Origin: Nemopilema nomurai
Lineage: Eukaryota > Cnidaria > Scyphozoa > Rhizostomeae > Rhizostomatidae
Direction of reading: 5' to 3'
NCBI GenBank assembly: GCA_003864495.1
Contig: ML133458.1
Location: 1,283,592-1,347,591, forward strand
Length of the DNA stretch: 64,000 nucleotides
The translations under genes and the position numbers were made by a program. The notes under the pieces are model-generated. The model did no database searches, was not told the DNA's origin, and saw only the letters and a list, made by a program, of their open reading frames with translations. Shown here piece by piece: positions 12,963 through 25,300 of the stretch (its first letter is position 1; every line of letters begins with the position of its first letter).

Positions 12963-13989
12963 TACTTAAGCAATGACTAACATAGGATGTCAAATACCTG
13001 TTAGATTTCCTCTAAAATACTTAATATATTTTCTTGTGGGGTCAGAACTAGTTATCTCTCTCTTTGAGCAATAGACCACCTGCTAGCGATAAAGTGAGAT
13101 AAAGTACAGAAACAGTTAAACATGTGACCTTCCAAGATAACAAGGAAAAGCATCCATAGGCCGTTACAATGTGTCTCTAGCGCGTGAAACAAATGGGCTA
13201 AGTGTGTATCTTGCTCAGTCCAAGTACAAATGTGGTTCTTTTGCTTACACCATCTTTTATGGAGCAATCAGTTGGCTAGCAAACGAGTGACCACAGCCAC
13301 GAGAGCTGAGTACCTGTTCATTTTCCACCTGAATCATAAATTTAATGGCAACAGCTGAAAGAGCCTTAAACGTTCATCTACCATTTTAGAGGACTGTGAG
13401 GATGGACTTTGCAGGATTCTTTCATATCTAAATTCAAAGAAGGACATTGTTTTTGTCAAAGGAGGTGGGTGGGGGGGGGGGGGTGACCTATATATACATT
13501 TAGGATAAAGGTTCTCAGGCGATCATTATTTTTTTTGGGTCAGTTGATGCTTTACTTTCTTGGATTGATAAAATGCCGAATTATTTTCTTGGGCCCTGAG
13601 TGTAAGAAAATTTTAAGATCTTTCGCCAAATGTCCAGGTGAGACTACAAGGTGATGCATATTGTGTATCTTTGAGAAATGTTATATACTTGCTTTTGTGC
13701 TGTGCATATGATCTCGAAATCATCTATGCAGCAAAGTTTACTTGTTATTGTTTGGGTGTGAATAACAAGAAAAGTTATTTTTCTGCGTCAATTTCTATGC
13801 TAAAAATATTTTTGGGGTGAAGGCTCGTTCCCCAGTCTGAGCACCCCAACCATAAATAAATATGAGTACCCCCCGGGGCTTTTTAAAATGGTCATAAGTG
13901 CATGAATAATTAATAAAAAGAAATCAATTGCTCCATTAGTTTAAAAATACAACAGTCATCGATCTCTTTCATCTTCTTTTGTATTTCTT

Positions 13990-14390
13990 CTTCCTCTTGT
14001 GCCATGTCATTTGATTATGTAGACGATCAGGTCTCTCCAACGTGCTCTATTATTTGTGGCTGACATCAGAGCTTGCTTGGTCATCTGCGTCTTTTTCCTT
14101 TCTGGCATATGCTTTCTCAACCAACTACTTAGACGCTCCATAAAAGTATTTCGCTGTCGCCCTCTACTTCTCTTCACTTCTATTTTTCCTGTCACAGAAA
14201 GATTTTCTACCCTCTCTTTTCTCATGATATATCCCAGAAATTCCAATTGTCTCTTCCTTGTTCTTCTCATTAGCGTTCTTTCCTGTTCAGATCTTTTTTG
14301 TCCGTGATAGTCTTAGGAACCTTCTGTGACATCATATCTCCATAGCTTCCGGCTTCTTTTCCATCTCGGTGTAGTACAGCACTCGCTTTC
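13990..14390 (-). pseudogene. Non-LTR retrotransposon (LINE) remnant, C-terminal part of ORF2
   Basis: The minus-strand frame at 14007-14270 contains RQLEFLGYIMRKERVENL followed by TGKIEVKRSRGRQR. This is the tail that follows the reverse-transcriptase domain in many animal LINEs. Just upstream on the same strand, in another frame, is AMEIWCHRRFLRLSR, the block that normally precedes it. The two are separated by at least one frameshift and an in-frame stop. The catalytic RT core and endonuclease are absent, so this is a dead, 5'-truncated copy. The clade cannot be assigned from so short a piece. Confidence 0.75.
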
Positions 14391-14395
14391 ATACT

Positions 14396-14830
14396 ATGCA
14401 TATTTTTTATATAAGAACCCGGTTTAAAAGAAACCTAGTACTAGAGCCTCAAAAATTTAAGAAACTTTTAGAACTAATTCAATATTTTTAAGAAACTCCA
14501 AAAAATAAGATGACTTTCTGTGCCGGATAATAATACGCACCGGGTGTCTCGGTAATAATACGAAAATAATACAACAATTTAAGCAAACTGTACTGGGTGT
14601 CTCGATAAAAAGTACCCCTGTTTCCATAAGAGTAATGAACAAGAGATACGATGTAAAATCTTACTGTTATAAACGTTAATACAATTAATAGGCAAGGAAA
14701 GGCACAAAATTTGATGTTAAATGCTTATCTAAAAGTAAGAAACTTTTAGTGCTAGAAACTAGTGAAAAATTAAGAAACTTTTCGTACTAGGACCCAAGCT
14801 AGGTTTTTTAAAAAAAATAACATGTAGAGT
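14396..14830. mobile_element. Possible MITE with imperfect terminal inverted repeats
   Basis: The left end reads CATATTTTTTATATAAGAAC and runs on to GAAACCTAG. The right end reads CTAGGTTTTTTAAAAAAAAT then AACATG, roughly its reverse complement. Inside, the motif AAGAAACTTTT next to (A)GTACTAG recurs near both ends. Its general plan resembles the better-defined element at 39494-39894. The ends are approximate and no target duplication was seen. Confidence 0.35.
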
Positions 14831-16154
14831 CGACGTAACATACCATCTGCAATTTGTGATAACTTGCTGTTCAGAATTTTTTCCGAGATTTTCAAACGTG
14901 CGCAAATCTTTGGTACTACCTCCACTATTTGCACAAAATAGGTTAAATTCTTTAATTTCCTTGTCCACATTCTGAAAACCCGTGATGTTAACAGAGGTGA
15001 ATTTCAAATTCATCTGGCGTGTTTAAATTTTCGAGTATGCTTTGGCGTTGAAACAGCTTAGCAATGCCTGCTGCTAGTTTGTTACGGTCGTTTCTGCGTC
15101 CAGGACCAGGAAAAGAACAGAAAGTGAGGCTTATATTATCCGGATTTTTCAGAGCTGATAGATATATAAAAGCTTCATTCAAGAAGAAGACTTCACATCG
15201 TGTATTGTCATCGCATTAACTAAAGTTTGAAATGAAATTAAGACTGAGTTGCTTGAATTAATGCTATTCTCTGAAAAACTTGTCCACAGATCTATTGACG
15301 CGTTAATACTTAGGATGAAATATATTACCACACCCTTTGGTAGTTATGTTTGGAAAACAATCCACCAATTATTCACTAACTTAATTCCGCCACAATCAAA
15401 TTTCTCGCCAAGAAAAAATTGTTGATGATTAATATTGAGATCAAGGCATGTCTGTGTTGCTATTTGTCAAAAATGTACTTAACCAGATTTTACACACTCT
15501 AGTGGTTCTGGTTGGCCATTAAGAAATTACTGTCTAACATTGAATGAGAACGCGGCGTTTATAACTAAGCAACGATTTTACTGATGTTCCCATTCAAAAC
15601 ATAAATTGTGGCTTTTGTCCGTTTTATTGTTGTCAATTAAGAAGAAGGGGGTCGACATGTGTTTATAAGAAGCCTAGCTGTAAAGGTTACTTGTAGAATA
15701 TTTCTTTATTAGAAAGCCGCGTATGTATTAGAACTCCCTGGTATTTTTTCATCATAAATGTTTCCACTTCGATTTCCAGTCATATTGGGTAAATCCTCTT
15801 TTAGTCACTCTCCTTCGCTTTGTATCGAAAAACTGGTGATCCTGGGTATATGCCATAGAGTAAGGGTTAGGGTTGGTATATGCCCATTCCAAAATAATCG
15901 GAAGAAAGGGCCCTGAAAGAAAAACAGCCTGTTGATTTGTGCGTCATGACTATGCAAGTAGAGTATGCTTGGAAACGTGGAACAATTGCCCCGCAATTCT
16001 GGAAAATGCCGAGAGACCATCTACTACTTTCTAAAAATATATTGAATGGTTGGAGTGTTTTGATGGTTGCAGTTTTTGGGCCACGTGATCTTGTTTTGTT
16101 GCATCCAAATGGCGCGCTTTTTGGATGTATTCGTGGGCATGTGATCCAAAGTGG

Positions 16155-16257
16155 CCAATCAGATTGCGAATTGGCAATTATCGCCCCATGCTCTCTGCTT
16201 AGAAGGATAGCTTAGGCCTGGGAAAGAGAAGGGTATGACCGAAATAGTGACGCCAAT
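16155..16257 (+). promoter_or_regulatory. Candidate CCAAT-type promoter motifs upstream of NSD
   Basis: CCAAT at 16155-16159, its inverse ATTGG at 16170-16174 and another CCAAT at 16253-16257 lie 67-170 bases before the NSD start codon. A TGACG half-site occurs at about 16248. They are typical of animal proximal promoters but are short motifs. No transcription start can be fixed from sequence alone. Confidence 0.25.
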
Positions 16258-16323
16258 TACAATGTGATTTAGTTCGAAGTCAGGCGAAGTTCCCTTAAAG
16301 CATGCCATGAGCAGGAGTGCAGC

Positions 16324-19300
16324 ATGATAAGCGAACTCGGAGAACCGCTAGGTCCTTCCGAAACTGATAATGATGGGTCGGCTGGCACGAGTACAGAATC
16401 TAGTTCCTCTATTAAGATGCCTAGGCCCTACGCAGGCGCTGATGGCTCAATGGATGATATTGCAAGCGGACCTGGAAGCAGTCAATCGTCTTCCAAAGTA
16501 CCCAAACCTGAACTGCTCGTTGGGGATTTAGTGTGGTCAAAGATTCCAGGGCATGCTTGGTGGCCGTCAATGGTATCATACGAGCCAAACAAAGCTGTTT
16601 ATTTCCAGAGTTCAGGTAGAGGGAAGACATGTTTTAAATACCATGTCCAGTTTTTTGGTGACGAGCCCCAACGTGGATGGGTTTCGGACAAAAACATGAT
16701 AAGGTTTACAGGTAAGCCAGCGTCTATGAATTTTCACGAAGTAACTGTTTTAACACGCCGATATGCAGTTTCTTTTGAAGGATACTTAATCATTCATAAG
16801 TGATTGATTTGGATGATGACGCAAGCATCCACCACCCAATTTGTTCATTTGTTTCATTTTCCTTTCAATAGAAGCTTTAATAGAAGGCTAGCTGCTCGCT
16901 ATGTGAACAAATATCAGCTGGAAATCTTTTATTTCCCTTGTTGCTATTTATTTTTCTTAACAAACTTGCAATGAAAAAGAAAAGCCAGAGCAGAGGTCAG
17001 AATCGATCGATGACATGTTAAGTACTACCAATTAGCAATGTATACCATTAGGGAACCAAAGGCATATATCTTTGGAACAAGGCTAACATCTTTTGAAAAT
17101 GCTTTTATGATACATTTATAAGACAAACTATAAATCAAGTCATCTTTCATTGTCTCAGTTGCCATGGATACAAGAGATATAATATATTCCTAAACCTGTA
17201 TCATGTACAATTCTGGAATCAATACTATCCAGAGAGCAGTTCTGCAATAGATGATTTGTTGGCTGATCTTTAATTGGGCTTTATTTCTCCTTTTGCTAGG
17301 AGCCCCTGTCACCGATTATAGACCCCTTAACTTGATAATTATTTGGTTGCAGAGGTCATCAAAATTTGTAAAAGTTGTCAATTGCAAAAATTATTCAGAA
17401 AAGGAAACTTTAACCTTTGTTAAATGGACAAAATATACTCAAACAACCAGATTTGTACTTTCACAGAAAACTCACAACAACTGGTTTAGGAACATCTGTA
17501 GAGCAGCTGGGCAAAATATACAGCAGTGCTGCCACTCTAGACCTTTCAAAGCTTTTCTTATCTTAAAGCTAAAAACAAGAGAAATTGTTGTTAGGTTTGA
17601 ATCTCAGCAAAATTTGTTTGTAGTAGTTTTTATTTAGATTAAGTTTAGTCAAACATATTTTTTTATTGTTATTCACATGGTGCAAAAAGTTGATCAAAAC
17701 TTGCATGTGAGTCTTAACACATATATGACATGAGAGGCTAATCAGTTTTTAAGAAGATTCAAAATTGAAAGTTAGATTGAAAATAAGGCTTCTCACATTT
17801 AGCGTTGTTTCAGAAGCTTTAACAAAAATCAACCAAATGGTTGTATATGGTTCTGTTAACAGATGAAGCATACTTAGGGTTGTGAAATTTTGAAATTGAA
17901 TCTTGCTTAGGGGCCTTGCTCTTTGGCTAGTGTGAAGTTCACTTTTACTAGTTTGAAATGAGTTCCTTACATGACACCTATGATTGAATAGTTGCATTCT
18001 CATTTTTTCATGGAGCAATAGACTCGGTGCCTAGAAGACAGGGGTGAAAGTGCAAACCTGACCACTATAGGCTTCATTTCTGTCCATGTCTTTTAGAAGA
18101 ACAGTTTTTCTATGATTTAAATTCTAAGCCGTATATATTATAATTTTTTAAGAATCATTTTACAATCTATTATCTACTCAATCTTTCACTATTTTTGAAA
18201 GCAGATCAATAATTTGTTCACATAAATCAACTTCCTGACCTCTGGTAGCTTGATTCACTTACTCACTTCTGTTTGACCAACTATTTGGCATATTTTTCCA
18301 AAATGCAATCTTGAAATCTGGAAAAAATAATTTTTTTCTTATGAAGAAGTTATGTTGTCTCAGCTATATACAACTTTCTGTAGTAGTAAGTACTTTGTTG
18401 CCATTGCATACAATTGCATTAGTATTCATGTTATGGTATTTTTGTTAATCAAAGTATGATTATGCACAAAATGTCTTTGAATGGCATGTATATATAGTAT
18501 TGTCCTTCGACTAAATAACTAACTGACTGACTAAATTTACTAAATAATTAAATAAAATAACATTCAAGGAATTTAATTAAATTGTTCAAACACCTGAAAT
18601 GTTCATGCTAATTTACTACAGCGTTTGGTATAATGTGAATTATTTTTTACCCAAGTTTACATGCAATAATTTTATTGTTTCATAAACTCTGCTTTTATTG
18701 CTACATTTGTTGGCAATCTTGAAATGCAGCATACCTGCTATGTGAATTTATAAGTTTTGTACAGTGATATATTTTTACATATGCAAATTATCTTGCAATT
18801 TTGTTTCAACATTTTATCCCTTTTGTATTCAAAGTCACCTTTAGCCAAAGTTTTCAAAATTGAATGGTAGAAGAAAGTTTCTTGCCATTAGTTGAACTTT
18901 GAACTTAGTTGTAAAAGCTAAGATAAAATGTTTATTCTAGCCTTTTACTTGTTGTAGCTCAAATTTTTTATTTGTTTTAATCACCTTGGCATGTCTATGC
19001 ATGTGTCCAAGTATTAGGTATCTGTTTTGCTAAAGGAAAACCTTATTTAATGTATATACATATCCAGCAGATATATCAAGCTCAGTAGTGGAGTCACAGG
19101 TTTCTTAGCATTTTAGGATATTTAGTAAATTATCTGGTAAGTAATTTTTGTTCAGTAGTCTTCCAAGACTCTGTCAGCAACTGTTTCAAATATTTTCTAG
19201 CTTTTTTATAGTATTTTGACATACTGTTACCCTAAAGCAGTTGAGTAGGTTCAAGATGGCCTTTTGTTTTCTTGAAAACATAATCAAAATTAGATAACCT

Positions 19301-22300
19301 TGAATGACAAATTCTTTTCTCTGCATTGACTAATCCACAAGCTTCTTTAAATTGAAAGCTTGTTTTGTGAGAAAATTTATGTTTTGTATTATTTTGTCAA
19401 AACTGAAAAATTAATCTTTAGAAGAACTCTCTTAACTCTTAACATACATCAAACATGCAGACAAGTAAACAACAATATTAACTGAAGTAGCTTTGCATAT
19501 TAATATAAACTAACTTGATCTGTAAAGTAGCAGTCATGCATCTTTAACTTGTTACTGATGGTTACTGATAAGTATTTTGTTGATGATCAACAGTTGTTTG
19601 AGGATTCTTCTCAAATATTTGTTCCTGGCCTTGCAGCTACATGCTATTTTGGTTCATAACTCTTCATTTTGGTTTCTCTAATACACATGATACAATAAAG
19701 GTTGCACTAGAAATGGCAATCAGTGATGAATATATTTTGCTTAAACATTTTAATAATCTTTTGTTTAATAATTAGGGTATGTTTTAAAACACAAATGATG
19801 GGTTCACAGTTTTGAAGTTAAATGGGCTTGGTTATCAGGAGATTTGAATAAGCTTGTTGTAATAATTTTGATGGAATTTGTATAATAAGATTGCCCATAG
19901 CTGAAAAAAATGCATTAAGCATGTAGTAAACTGATACATTGTTGTTGGAAACATTGGTAAATAGCTTTCTGAGGGGTTGCATTTATAATGAATTGGACAT
20001 GTGGGAAAATTGATTGGAGTATGGTCTAAAGGTTTACAGCTAGCTTTGTGTTCCACATAAATCCTTGAAAATTGCCTATAACTGACAACATGAGTTGAAG
20101 GGATGACAATTATATTAGAATTGAGTTAATTTAATGTCAGATGGTCAGCTTCAGTTGAGTTGTAATTGTTGTTGGCTACCAAAACACTATTGAAAGTGTA
20201 TTTTAATTGGTTAATTTTAGCCGAACAAGAGACACAGTTGAAAGTGTTTGTCTCCCAAAGATTAAAAAGGTATTTGGTAAAGTATTAAAGGTAAAAAGTA
20301 TTTTTCTCTCATTGGAACAAATAGGTGTGAGGTTATTCAGTTGGGTTCTTTCCTCTAAAGCAACCCATACACTGGTTTATACTTCAAAAAGTAATTTGAA
20401 ATGTTTTAATTGTGAAATTTTTAGTGTTTCAACTCTTTATTTTTGCTTAGTTGTAGCTTTCATATAAGGTACTGGGCACAGATAAGTTGGTAATGGTTTG
20501 TTTATCAAGGGTAAATAGCTAATCATATTATTGTAATTATTGTTTAATTATTGTTGAATTTTATTACTTTTAAATATAATTATCATTAAATTCTTAATAT
20601 TATTATCCCTACACTGGCTCCTGTAATAAGTGACCAAGTAAGGATGGTGTTGGTACTTTGACAGTTGGTCAAACTTTGTTTTGAGCCATTTCCACAAAAC
20701 ATTTTCCTTTGATGATAGTATAACTGGTATTAATGCTTAAATAAGAAATTGATTAGATTTTTCTTTAAAGTTCTGGATTTTGGTCTCTTATACCTCTATA
20801 AATTTTATTTTATAATTTTATCAAAAGGGTTATGAGGCAGCTGTGCAAATCTTCCATTCTTTTGCGACAAATCATTTAAATTTTCAGGCGTCCATAGGAG
20901 TGACGTCATCAGGTTTTTCTTGCAATGATTTTCAGACTGATTCTTTGATTAACTTGTGATGAAAGAATGAAGATTATGAGGGCAAAGCTTGTGGTGTCAA
21001 CCATGATTTTAATAATGTCTGTGTCAAAACTAATTTTGAAAGCGGTTTCAAATTGGTAATATTCAAATATTGTTATATGTTTTTTGCTTCTAAAGACTTC
21101 TAAAGAGGATGGAAGCTCCAGAATTCAGATAAGTTGATTTTGGACAATACGTGATTTTTTTATATTTGCAACGCTGTTTTTCTTTGGCGTTGCAGGTAAG
21201 GATCCTCTCATGGAGCTTCCGACCAGCGTTGTACCAAAACGTGACAAATTCACACATTCCAAGCAAGCGAAGGCGTGGGAAAGGGCATTGGAGCAGGCGC
21301 AGAAAGCATTCCCACTGAATCGACAGCAGAGAAAGTTGTGCTACGTTTTCAAATACAATGATGATCATCTCAGCCAGAAAATGTCAAAGTCCAGCAAGTC
21401 TCCGGATTCTCCAACCAAGAAGAAAGAGAAGCTGCTCAAAAAATCCGGAAAGGTTAAGACCAGGGTGACTCGTCGTTCTTGCTTACTGGACAAACCGGAC
21501 GAGTTTCAGGACGACACGATCGGTGGGAGTTTCGATAGTTTCTTCACTAAGAGCACCGACAATGAAGATACTCTAGATGCCGCTGGGGCGTATGATTCAT
21601 CGGAAACTGAGAACGTTAGCTTAAAGCAGTCGCATGATAAGAAAGGCAACAGTGTTGGGACTGTTGGAATAGTAAACAAGACATCTTGGAAAAGAAGGGG
21701 GCGGTCAGCTAGAGTTTTTCCTGGCCTGTTGATAGACGCGGTGCATGATGGTCTATCATCAGCGCCAGAAGATCTTGAAGATGCCGGCCCCGTAATGACA
21801 GTAAACGAGCCGCATTTAGGCCTCCCTAGGTTAGACGTCAAGGAAGCAATTCTGACAGACGAAAAGCTGGAGAAATTCAAGGTCTCCAGACTGAACAGTG
21901 CGCTCAAGGACGAAGAGATGGCAAATCCAAACAAGAGATACCGGGACTTTGAGAAGGATGACTTGCTTAAGAGGGCAAAGAAAATCAAGCTCGGATTCGT
22001 TGCAAGTAAAGCGCCATATTTCGAAATTGTACCGAAGAAGATCCTAAAGAACAAGCAAACACAGACTCCGGAGAGGAAGAAGAAAACGGGCAATGCTGGA
22101 GCTAGGGAGAAGGGTAGAAAAACCGCCTGCATTCGAAAGAAGATCAAAACGAAAGAAACTCATGCTTCTAAAAAGTTCTCCAGACGGTTAAAGTTGCCTG
22201 CAACAAAAGCTGATGCCATGAAGAAATTGAGTAGAACAAAATCTCAGAAAGAGATAAGTAAGAATGTCGAATGTACTTACAGCAAGGTGGACGAAAAAGA

Positions 22301-25300
22301 GGCGAAAGAAGGAGTTGGAAGATCGGAGTCTGCCCCAGTCGAAGATGCAGGCGAGACGGAGCTGGAAGTTGATGAAGGTGGTAGCGAAAAGGATTGTGAA
22401 ACAGTGGAGACTACTTTAGGGCTCGAGTTCTCGTCGCCCGATAATGAGAAGACATCAATAAAGGCAAGTAAAGTAAAGAGGAAGGGTAGGGGGCGCAAGA
22501 AACGTGCAAAACGCCAAGGTTGCATTTCGAAGCCTATCGCTGAAGACTCTGAAACACCGATTACAAATGTTACCCTCAATTACAATGACAGTAGAACTGT
22601 CCCCGACTCGGCAAAATCACCGTTGGAGGAATCAATCCGTCAAGAAGACGTCAGTGAAACTTTTTTAGGTCATTTCAATGCAGGCACTTGCGCAGGTGCT
22701 CAAAGTGAAAATGATAAGACTTCTTCTTCCCGGCAGAGAAGTACGGTCAGGAAAAAAGTGAAGAATGCTAGCATGCCATCTAGAAGAAGCACGAGGAATC
22801 ATGTTATGGAAAGTGGAGAAAAGCAGGAATACCTTATTTGCAAGGCGCGCCAGGTACTGGAGATTGATGACATTCTCAGTAAGTCTACAGCAATGCAGCC
22901 TCGTGGCAAAAATGGAGTGAATGGGTGCATTCCAAAGGAGTCGATCTTTGAACTATTACGTAACTTTGAGCAGCAAATTCCAATTGAAGTTGAAAGATCT
23001 GGTACTGATGCTTTGGAAGCCCAAAAAGCTGAAGTGCTCGTACCGGACCGTAAAGAAGAGGGATTACATGGTGACAGCATAGACAAGACAAACGAGTCTA
23101 TACGTACTGAAGAGAGTGCAGAAGCCAAAAGCAACTTAGACGATAATTTTGAACCAGTGACTTTTGAAAACAGTGCGTATTTAGGTGGGACAAGTCCATC
23201 CGATGACAAAATGTCCTGTCAATCAGAGGAACAGCTAAAAGAAAGAGAACTTACTCTTTATAATAAACCTGGAGATGATTATTTACAAATCAGGTCGGAT
23301 GAAAAGCTTTCTACATGCACGATGATTTCTTCCTGCCCTAAAGATGCTGGCTTCCAAGACGATTTTAACCTTAAATGGCAAGAGAGAGGGAAGGAGCAGG
23401 CAAAAGGTCCGCATTCAGATCAGATTTCTACTGATGACAAAGAGGTTGGATTAAACATCTCATTTTCTGAAAGCACGATGGAGCCAGAAATTAGAAGCAT
23501 GGAAATGAAGCTTATGAACAGCCATGCTGTGGAGGAGAAGAATCTGAAAGACATTGTGAGTACTTCGTTGACTGATGACGATTCGCGTGCAAGTGACGTG
23601 TCCATTGTAATGCCCGATGATGCCTCTTCAAACAGTAGTTTTATTGCTGGTAACGAAGGAGAATCGGAGGTGAACATCGAAAACAACACTGCAGTCTTCG
23701 AAACGGAGGGGCTAGATATGGTCGATGAGACGGATGTGTATTTAAATGCTGATGACGTAGGCCTTCCTGTCAGCAGAGACAATGATCAAATGGCGGACGG
23801 CAATAGGCTGACTGTCTGTGTGAAAGCCGGAGACAGCGGGGAACGGCCTAGCAAGGAGATCGAGTCTTTTAACCATTTAGGGAAATTACCAGGCCTTGAG
23901 CAAGACTTCGATAAGTCCACCCACCTTGATATGCACCGTCTCGTTGATTTCCAGCCGGTTTTCAGTCGCCGTAACCTACCGTTTGGGCCAGTTTTTGCCT
24001 GTTCTCAATCTTGTCACGAAAAAGGCTTCGACAGCACGTGCAATGTGATGACGTCACTATCGACTCAAATGACACTGGGAGAGGGGTATCCAGTTGCAAG
24101 CAAGGCGGTTTTAAACAATCATGCATTCAATGTTATTAGCTCATCGGATTTGGCGCACTCCAACTCTTTGGGAGAGATGCCTGCTAGCAACGATATCTAT
24201 GTAGACTCCAACATACTGTCATTGGTAGACACTAAGAAAAGTGACCTTTATGGGATAGTTGAGTACCGGAAAAGCAAAGTGGACAACGGTTTTGGATTGT
24301 CAGAAGAAGATGGAGTGGCGATCGATAGGAGGGCCAATGAATCTACAGAAGAGGAAGGCGAAGAAGCCAATTCGGTTACTTCTTGTAGATCGTTTGATTT
24401 GGAAAACCCAGAGGATTTTAATTTGGTGGTTGGAAAGCGAGATGTCGAAGAGAATTCAAGTCAGCTTCCGGGTTGCACTGATTGTAATAGACCGCTGCAC
24501 GGGGATGATCAGGGAGCTGCGGAGGATGATGGTGATCAATGCTCTGCTTTGAATATGTTCCACGCGTATGAGAATGCTGAGAACGGAACGGGCTTTGTAA
24601 GAGACCGCGAAGAAGGCCTGGTACCAGGTATCGAAGAAGGAGCCTCCTGTACGGCAGGGGAACACAATGAAATTGCCAGTGAAATGTTGGATGTTCCTGA
24701 TTGCACATATATGGCACGTAACGTGAAAACGCCAACAAAGACTGGAGAGGAGGAGCTGGATTTGAGTGGATGCTTGAACCGCTCGCCGTCCAAAGCATGC
24801 GGGGAAGTGAAGTCATCGCCAAACGCTTTGTCAGACGGCAGCTCGCCTGATCATCAGAATATAATTGGACAGCGACAATCTATTTTGAGTTCCGGTGATT
24901 CAGTCAAAAGTGGAGAGGGAGCATCTTTGAGCTGCTGCAAGAGGCAGAGGAAACGAAAGTCCATGTCTGACTTTCATGTTGGTCTCGCGTTTGATGAAAT
25001 ACTTTCGAGCAGGGGAAGAGCCTCCGAAGCAGAGAAGGGAAAGCCGGCGCTCGGGAAAAAGAAGCGCGACAGTGCGCGAAAGATAGACTTTGAACCAAGT
25101 AGTGTTTTGAAAAGTAAAGTGGCAGCAATGGAGGAAGAAACTTTAGATAGTGACGGAAAAGCCAACATTTCGCTTGATGGCGCAAAGAAGGTTTCACGAA
25201 AGTCAAGGACGCCCGATGTTAGCAGGCAGCCGACGCAGAAGAAAAGTGCGATTGCCTCAGAACAGAAATCGGGTTTAAGTGATCCACAAGAGGGCTCCGG

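Larger units (their letters stand above)
10523..16323. other. 5.8-kb spacer between the divergent GATD3 and NSD genes
   Basis: This region contains the promoters of both genes. I recognise no intact gene. Open frames at 10886-11170 (-), 12142-12330 (+) and 15937-16215 (+) resemble no family I know. A LINE remnant (about 13990-14390), a possible MITE (about 14396-14830), a GT repeat (12942-12962) and a G run (about 13465-13483) are listed or noted separately. Confidence 0.6.

Noticed and set aside
15937..16215. 92-codon + strand frame just upstream of NSD as a possible extra 5' exon
   Set aside because: No family resemblance, a stop before the NSD ATG, and no need for more N-terminal sequence before PWWP1.
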